This document shows positions 61,726 to 64,000 of a stretch of 64,000 bases of DNA, in pieces; position 1 is the stretch's first letter, and each line of letters starts with the position of its first letter. Source of the DNA: BOG-933 sp037132135 (GTDB lineage Bacteria > Pseudomonadota > Alphaproteobacteria > Azospirillales > Azospirillaceae); the NCBI GenBank assembly GCA_037132135.1, contig JBAXPR010000005.1:10700-74699 (forward strand), in the 5' to 3' direction. The notes under the pieces are model-generated. The model was given only the letters and a program-made list of their open reading frames with translations, searched no databases and had not been told where the DNA came from. The position numbers and the translations under genes are program-made.

Positions 61726-62676
61726 ATGCCGGCCGCCGCCGACCCGCTCGCCACCTTCGCCGATCACGCCGCCGCCCGGCCCGGGGCGGTGCTGGTGATC
61801 GGCGGGCCGACGGCCTCGGGCAAGTCGGGGCTGGCGCTGGCGCTGGCCCGGCGCGCCGGCGGCGTCGTGATCAACGCCGACAGCATGCAGGTCTATCGTG
61901 ACCTCTCGGTGCTGACCGCCCGTCCCGGTGCCGAAGCCCTGGCCACGGTGCCGCACCGGCTCTACGGCGTTCTTGGCGCCGGCGAGGTCTGCTCGGTGGC
62001 GCGCTGGCTCGGGCTGGCGCTGGCCGAGATCGCCACCGCCCACCGGACCGGGGCGCTGCCGGTGCTGGTCGGCGGCACCGGGCTTTATCTCGGAGCGCTG
62101 ACCGGCGGCCTCTCGGCGCTGCCCGAGATTCCCCCCGCCATCCGCGCCCTGGCGCGGCAGCGGCTGGAGCGGGATGGCGCCGCCGCCCTCCATGCCGACC
62201 TCGGCCGGCGCGACCCGGCCACGGCCGCCCGCCTCCCCCCCGGCGACCGCCAGCGCATCGTCCGCGCCTGGGAGGTCCTGGAGGCGACCGGCCGGCCGCT
62301 GTCCAGCTGGCAGAACGAGAATCGCGGCGCGCCGCCACCGGGGCTGAGCCTGTCGACGATCGTGCTCGACCCGCCCCGCCCCGACCTCTACCGCTCGTGC
62401 GATCTGCGCTTCGACGCCATGATGGCCGCCGGCGCGCTCGCCGAGGTCCAAGCGCTGAATGCGCTCGGCCTCGAGCCCGACCGGCCGGCGCTCAAGGCGC
62501 TGGGAGTGCCCGAGTTGCGCCGGCATCTGGCGGGCGACCTCAGCCTCGACGCCGCGGCGGCGCTGGCCCGGCAATCGACCCGACGCTATGCCAAACGCCA
62601 GGTGACCTGGTTCCGCCATCAGGTGATCGGCCGGACCGAGCCCGTGCTGGTGATCGACCGGCTGTGGCGGGGCTGA
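61726..62676 (+). CDS. miaA: tRNA dimethylallyltransferase
   Basis: A 316-residue enzyme that prenylates A37 of tRNAs reading UNN codons. The P-loop is GGPTASGKSGLALAL, followed by INADSMQVYRDL, LVGGTGLYLGAL and the C-terminal ARQSTRRYAKRQVTWFRHQ. ATG 61726 is used rather than TTG 61720. The 49-base gap after bioA suggests possible read-through. Convergent with coq9, 4 bases between stops. Confidence 0.95.
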   Translation: MPAAADPLATFADHAAARPGAVLVIGGPTASGKSGLALALARRAGGVVINADSMQVYRDLSVLTARPGAEALATVPHRLYGVLGAGEVCSVARWLGLALAEIATAHRTGALPVLVGGTGLYLGALTGGLSALPEIPPAIRALARQRLERDGAAALHADLGRRDPATAARLPPGDRQRIVRAWEVLEATGRPLSSWQNENRGAPPPGLSLSTIVLDPPRPDLYRSCDLRFDAMMAAGALAEVQALNALGLEPDRPALKALGVPELRRHLAGDLSLDAAAALARQSTRRYAKRQVTWFRHQVIGRTEPVLVIDRLWRG

Positions 62677-62680
62677 CCGC

Positions 62681-63340
62681 TCAGGCCCGGCCGTGGAGCC
62701 GACGGCGCATCTGACGGCCGAAGCGCACCGGCGACGGCACCATGCCCAGCAACTTGCCAAAACCGCCGATCTGCGCCGCCGACCGCCCGGCCTTGGCGAT
62801 CGCCTTCAGCGAGCGGTCGAGAAAGCTCCAGGTCGCGGCATGGCCCTCCGACTCGTCGCCGAGCCAGTGCAGCAGGACAGCGCTGTAGATCGCAGCCAGC
62901 ATCGCCCTTTTGGTGTAATAACTGAAGTCGGTGGCGCTGTCGCCCACGGTCTGCCAGATTTCGTCGACGGTCTCCGAGAGCAGCTTGGCCGCCTGCGGCG
63001 CGTGCGGGGGCAACGCCAGCCAGAGCAGCCAGCTGCGCACCGCCTCCCGGTGTCCCGACAGCACCTCCAGCCGCAGCCGCACCGCCAGGGCCACCCGGGC
63101 GGCGGCACCCAGCCGGGCGGTGTCTTCCTCGGCATAGCGCGCAACCATCCGGCGGTCGGCCCAGTCGGAGAACCAGAGCGCGAGATCGGCGATCCCGCCG
63201 GGACAGGCCCGCCGGGCCGCCTCGACACCGATCCCCGCCGTGTGGGCGGCCCCGCGCAGGGCATGGTCGGTCCAGCCGTCAAAAAGGACGTTGGGCAGCG
63301 TCGCCTCAAGCAGCGCGTCCCTGATTTCGATGGTGTCCAT
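62681..63340 (-). CDS. COQ9-family ubiquinone biosynthesis protein
   Basis: A 219-residue helical protein of the COQ9 family (TetR-like fold without a working HTH). WFSDWADRRM, the RLRLEVLSGHREAVRSWLLW core and YYTKRAMLAAIYSAVLLHWL match the family; the last is a lipid-binding helix. In mitochondria COQ9 presents substrate to COQ7; the alphaproteobacterial version likely supports ubiquinone synthesis. Located 15 bases after def on the same strand, so probably one transcript. Confidence 0.92.
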   Translation of the reverse strand: MDTIEIRDALLEATLPNVLFDGWTDHALRGAAHTAGIGVEAARRACPGGIADLALWFSDWADRRMVARYAEEDTARLGAAARVALAVRLRLEVLSGHREAVRSWLLWLALPPHAPQAAKLLSETVDEIWQTVGDSATDFSYYTKRAMLAAIYSAVLLHWLGDESEGHAATWSFLDRSLKAIAKAGRSAAQIGGFGKLLGMVPSPVRFGRQMRRRLHGRA

Positions 63341-63355
63341 GGCAGGCGGTTCCCG

Positions 63356-63904
63356 TCAGACGTCGTCCTCGACGTCGCAATAGTCCGAAAAGCGGAAGTC
63401 GGCGGCCTCGCTGTCGAAGCACAGCAGCCTCAGATCATGGATGCGATCGATGTAAAGAATGCCGTCGAGATGGTCGATCTCGTGCTGAATCACCCGGGCA
63501 TGAAAGCCTGAGGCCTCTCCGGCCAGCGGCGTGCCGTCGGGCGCGAGGCCGCGATAGGCGATGCGCTTGTAGCGCGGCACCAGACCGCGCAGCCCCGGCA
63601 GCGACAGGCAGCCTTCCCAGCCCAGCGCCAGCCCCTCGTCGAGCGGCCTGATCTCGGGGTTGATCAGCACGGTTTCGGGCACCGCCTCGGCATCGTCGCC
63701 GCGATCGCCCGGCACCCGGTAGACGATCACCCTGAGGCCAGCGAAGAGTTGCGGTGCCGCCAGCCCGACGCCCGGCGCATCGCGCATGGTTTCGCACATA
63801 TCCGTGATCAGGCGCCCCAGCTCCTGGTCCTTGAGGTCGGACACCGGCAACGCCTCCCGGCGCAGCACCGATTGTCCCATGATGGCGATCTTCTGTATGG
63901 TCAT
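63356..63904 (-). CDS. def: Peptide deformylase
   Basis: A 182-residue Fe(II)/Zn metallohydrolase that removes the N-formyl group of nascent proteins. All three motifs are present: GVGLAAPQ, EGCLSLPG and QHEIDHLDG. Its C-terminal tail (FRFSDYCDVEDDV) is acidic. ATG 63904 is preferred to the in-frame GTG 63913 because of AGTGAAG just upstream. In many bacteria def is next to fmt; here coq9 follows. A possible operator lies about 70 bases upstream. Confidence 0.95.
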   Translation of the reverse strand: MTIQKIAIMGQSVLRREALPVSDLKDQELGRLITDMCETMRDAPGVGLAAPQLFAGLRVIVYRVPGDRGDDAEAVPETVLINPEIRPLDEGLALGWEGCLSLPGLRGLVPRYKRIAYRGLAPDGTPLAGEASGFHARVIQHEIDHLDGILYIDRIHDLRLLCFDSEAADFRFSDYCDVEDDV

Positions 63905-63971
63905 GATCTTCACTAGATGGTCGAAATCGGCCGCGATGGCAACGGTGGATGCATGCCTATCCGGTTAAGAC

Positions 63972-63997
63972 ATACACCCACTACATGTGGGATGTAT
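63972..63997. promoter_or_regulatory. Imperfect inverted repeat upstream of def
   Basis: ATACACCCA and TGGGATGTAT face each other around a short centre (63972-63997), with one insertion in the match. It is 68 bases upstream of the def ATG and could be an operator or part of the promoter of a gene beyond the window. Confidence 0.25.
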
Positions 63998-64000
63998 CCA

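Overview
The window is GC-rich, densely coding chromosome from an alphaproteobacterium, most likely of the Rhodospirillales (relatives of magnetospirilla and purple non-sulfur spirilla). This is inferred from gene content and order: kdsD-lptC-lptA-lptB-rpoN-hpf-ptsN, a mitochondrial-type complex I NDUFA9-like protein, a COQ9-family ubiquinone protein, a class I (FbaB-type) aldolase and a NapC/NirT tetrahaem cytochrome. No rRNA, integrase, insertion sequence, prophage or CRISPR array was seen. There is one tRNA, Leu(CAG). The species cannot be named from this sequence alone.

Layout. 0-5 kb (minus strand): tetrahaem quinol-oxidising cytochrome, Cache-PAS histidine kinase, oxalate/formate-type MFS carrier. 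5-13.5 kb (plus strand except one coiled-coil membrane protein): orphan error-prone polymerase dnaE2, a DUF1127 protein coupled to a truncated class II aldolase-like protein, class I aldolase, thiE, an acrylyl-CoA reductase-type oxidoreductase and an unknown membrane protein. 13.5-22 kb: NDUFA9-like protein, tRNA-Leu, ribonuclease D, then the Kdo/LPS-transport and sigma-54 cluster. 22-36 kb: bacteriohaemerythrin, a degenerate DUF262 protein, an RNA m5U methyltransferase, a multi-PAS kinase, CYTH-CHAD plus ParA, the YcjX/YcjF pair, a BON lipoprotein with a partner, and an M20 amidohydrolase.

36-45 kb is the accessory part. A lower-GC stretch (about 36.1-40.6 kb) carries a secreted caspase-like gene broken by one in-frame TGA, a lipoprotein overlapping its end, and a divergent SEL1-repeat protein whose trypsin-like domain has lost all three catalytic residues. 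Next come a GT41 (SPINDLY-type) glycosyltransferase paired with a TIR protein whose catalytic Glu position is Gln, and a Zur-COG0523 zinc-homeostasis pair. 45-50.8 kb holds a TAXI-like secreted protein with low-complexity repeats, a DUF2491 protein, a Cys-rich PAS kinase and an XRE-type regulator.

51-64 kb returns to core genes: lptG-surA-pdxA-rsmA, an epimerase, a tightly overlapping biotin operon (bioF-bioH-like-bioC-bioD-bioA), miaA, coq9 and def.

The best candidate for something undescribed is the 36-43.4 kb block, where four proteins of protease, TIR or scaffold type carry degenerate or interrupted active sites. Smaller oddities are the class II aldolase fragment beside a class I aldolase, the DUF262 protein without its DGQQR motif, a hendecad-repeat membrane protein, and a PAS kinase with a nine-cysteine N-terminal domain.
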